Assembly (NCBI GenBank): GCA_003241285.1
Contig: QFOT01000041.1
Coordinates: 1-14,895 of the forward strand
Length of the DNA stretch: 14,895 bases
Direction of reading: 5' to 3'
From: Micavibrio aeruginosavorus
Lineage (GTDB): Bacteria > Pseudomonadota > Alphaproteobacteria > Micavibrionales > Micavibrionaceae
Shown here: one piece after another, positions 14,147 through 14,895 of the stretch
How positions within the stretch are numbered: position 1 is the first letter of the stretch
How the letters are laid out: each line of letters begins with the position of its first letter
The notes under the pieces: generated by a model
Database searches by the model: none
Told to the model about the DNA's origin: nothing
Seen by the model: only the letters and a program-made list of their open reading frames with translations
Translations under genes and position numbers: made by a program

Positions 14147-14788
14147 CTACTGCTTCTTCGGAGCTTCGGTTGCGGTCTGATGAAATTCGGTTTCAATCTC
14201 GATTTTGACTTCGTCACCGACCATTGGAATGCCGTATGTTACGCCAAAATCAGAGCGCTTGATCGTGGTTTCTGCCGAGAAGCCAAGCGCGCGGGCTTTC
14301 ATCATCGGGTGATCGATACCGCCATAGAATTCAACGTCGAGCGTAACAGGTTTTGTGATGCCGTTCAGTGTCAGATTTCCGGTGACTTCACCTTCATCAT
14401 CGCCTGTTTTTTTAACCGAGGTTGAAACAAAGGTAATGTTAGGATTCTTGTCGCCGCCAAAGAATTTTTCACCGGCGATTTCCTTGTCAAAATCAGGCAG
14501 GCCGGTTTCAACGGAAGATGCCGGAATGGTAATGGAAACTTTGCTCTTTGTGACGTCATTCGGATCGAATACCAGTTCGCCGTCAACTTTGGAGAATTTG
14601 GCGGTGTAATCAGAAATGCCCATATGCATGACTTTCCAGATAACGCTGGTATGTCTTGGATCTATTTTATAGATGCCTTGCGGCTGCTGGCTTGGGTCTT
14701 TGTTGACGGCGGGAGAAGGCATTTGCGCGAAGGCTGGAGCGGCGGTCAATAACAGGGCCGAGGTAAGCAGAATTTTGGATACAGACAT
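14147..14788 (-). CDS. YceI family periplasmic protein
   Basis: This 213-aa secreted protein has a classic Sec signal peptide (MSVSKILLTSALLLTAAPAFA) with probable cleavage between A21 and Q22. The YceI domain follows a short Pro/Gln linker: IDPRHTSVIWKVMHMGISDYTAKF (42-65), GEKFFGGDKNPNITFVS (106-122), GNLTLNGITKPVTLDV (137-152) and IKRSDFGV (176-183). YceI proteins form a beta-barrel that binds polyisoprenoid molecules such as ubiquinone tails; in E. coli yceI is base- and stress-induced and neighbours the b561 gene yceJ. The start has GGGAG about 8 bases upstream. It is the first gene of a two-gene unit with the fusion protein, so two YceI domains are made together. Confidence 0.95.
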   Translation of the reverse strand: MSVSKILLTSALLLTAAPAFAQMPSPAVNKDPSQQPQGIYKIDPRHTSVIWKVMHMGISDYTAKFSKVDGELVFDPNDVTKSKVSITIPASSVETGLPDFDKEIAGEKFFGGDKNPNITFVSTSVKKTGDDEGEVTGNLTLNGITKPVTLDVEFYGGIDHPMMKARALGFSAETTIKRSDFGVTYGIPMVGDEVKIEIETEFHQTATEAPKKQ

Positions 14789-14830
14789 TTGGTTTCTCCC
14801 AATAAATTTCAGTTAAATAAATTATTCCAA

Positions 14831-14860
14831 AGCATATGGGCCATTCGGGGGGAATGTAAA
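14831..14860 (-). promoter_or_regulatory. Probable promoter of the yceI / b561-yceI unit
   Basis: On the minus strand, TTTACA (14860-14855) and TATGCT (14836-14831) are 18 bases apart, matching 5/6 and 4/6 of the sigma-70 consensus. The start codon lies about 43 bases further on, leaving a normal leader with a GGGAG ribosome binding site. Identified by eye only. Confidence 0.38.
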
Positions 14861-14895
14861 GAAGTTACAATTTAGAAACCTCCTCCATAATGTGT

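Noticed and set aside
14865..14894. Possible 3' end of another minus-strand gene at the window edge (frame ending MEEVSKL-stop)
   Set aside because: Only about ten codons are visible, too few to tell a real gene end from chance, so it is not listed as a feature.

Overview
The window reads as a bacterial chromosome of moderate GC content, most likely from an alphaproteobacterium. The indications are a tadA / rluB-type pseudouridine synthase / rsmD cluster, xseA close to purD, a short bifunctional PutA of about 1,010 residues with no DNA-binding domain, and many short palindromic intergenic repeats. No rRNA, tRNA, CRISPR array, transposase or phage gene is visible. The taxonomic placement is inference from gene order and protein style, not from a marker gene.

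Layout. (1) 1-752, minus: N-terminal half of the ABC-F translation factor EttA, cut by the window edge. (2) About 753-3517: a compact accessory block between housekeeping genes. It holds a TerA-like and a TerD-like protein on the plus strand, facing two unrecognised minus-strand proteins (141 and 166 aa) and a probable 39-aa basic peptide that overlaps the end of terD. (3) 3518-9187: xseA (minus), then putA and purD (plus) separated by only 2 bp. (4) 9203-9272: a long, nearly perfect inverted repeat between purD and the convergent gene after it. (5) 9286-11501, minus: an FAD/NAD(P)-binding protein (GTG start) downstream of tadA. (6) 11521-13028, plus: a tight run of rluB-type synthase, rsmD and a 65-aa two-helix membrane protein. 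(7) 13022-14788, minus: a secreted YceI protein followed by a cytochrome b561-YceI fusion, with a promoter candidate upstream.

How the genes fit together. EttA, TadA, the RluB-like synthase and RsmD all act on the ribosome or on decoding. XseA serves DNA repair, PurD serves purine synthesis and PutA serves proline catabolism. The YceI / cytochrome b561 pair is a membrane-periplasm redox or lipid-binding unit, comparable to yceJ-yceI of E. coli. The Ter proteins belong to the calcium-binding TerD superfamily of stress and chemical-defence systems, here without TerC or TerB in view.

Most worth a second look: the reduced Ter block with its unknown neighbours and hidden small ORF; the b561-YceI fusion that keeps what looks like an intact signal peptide and cleavage site between its domains; and two divergent gene pairs (xseA/putA and tadA/rluB) whose start codons are each exactly 19 bp apart with no clear ribosome binding site, which suggests leaderless transcripts from overlapping promoters.
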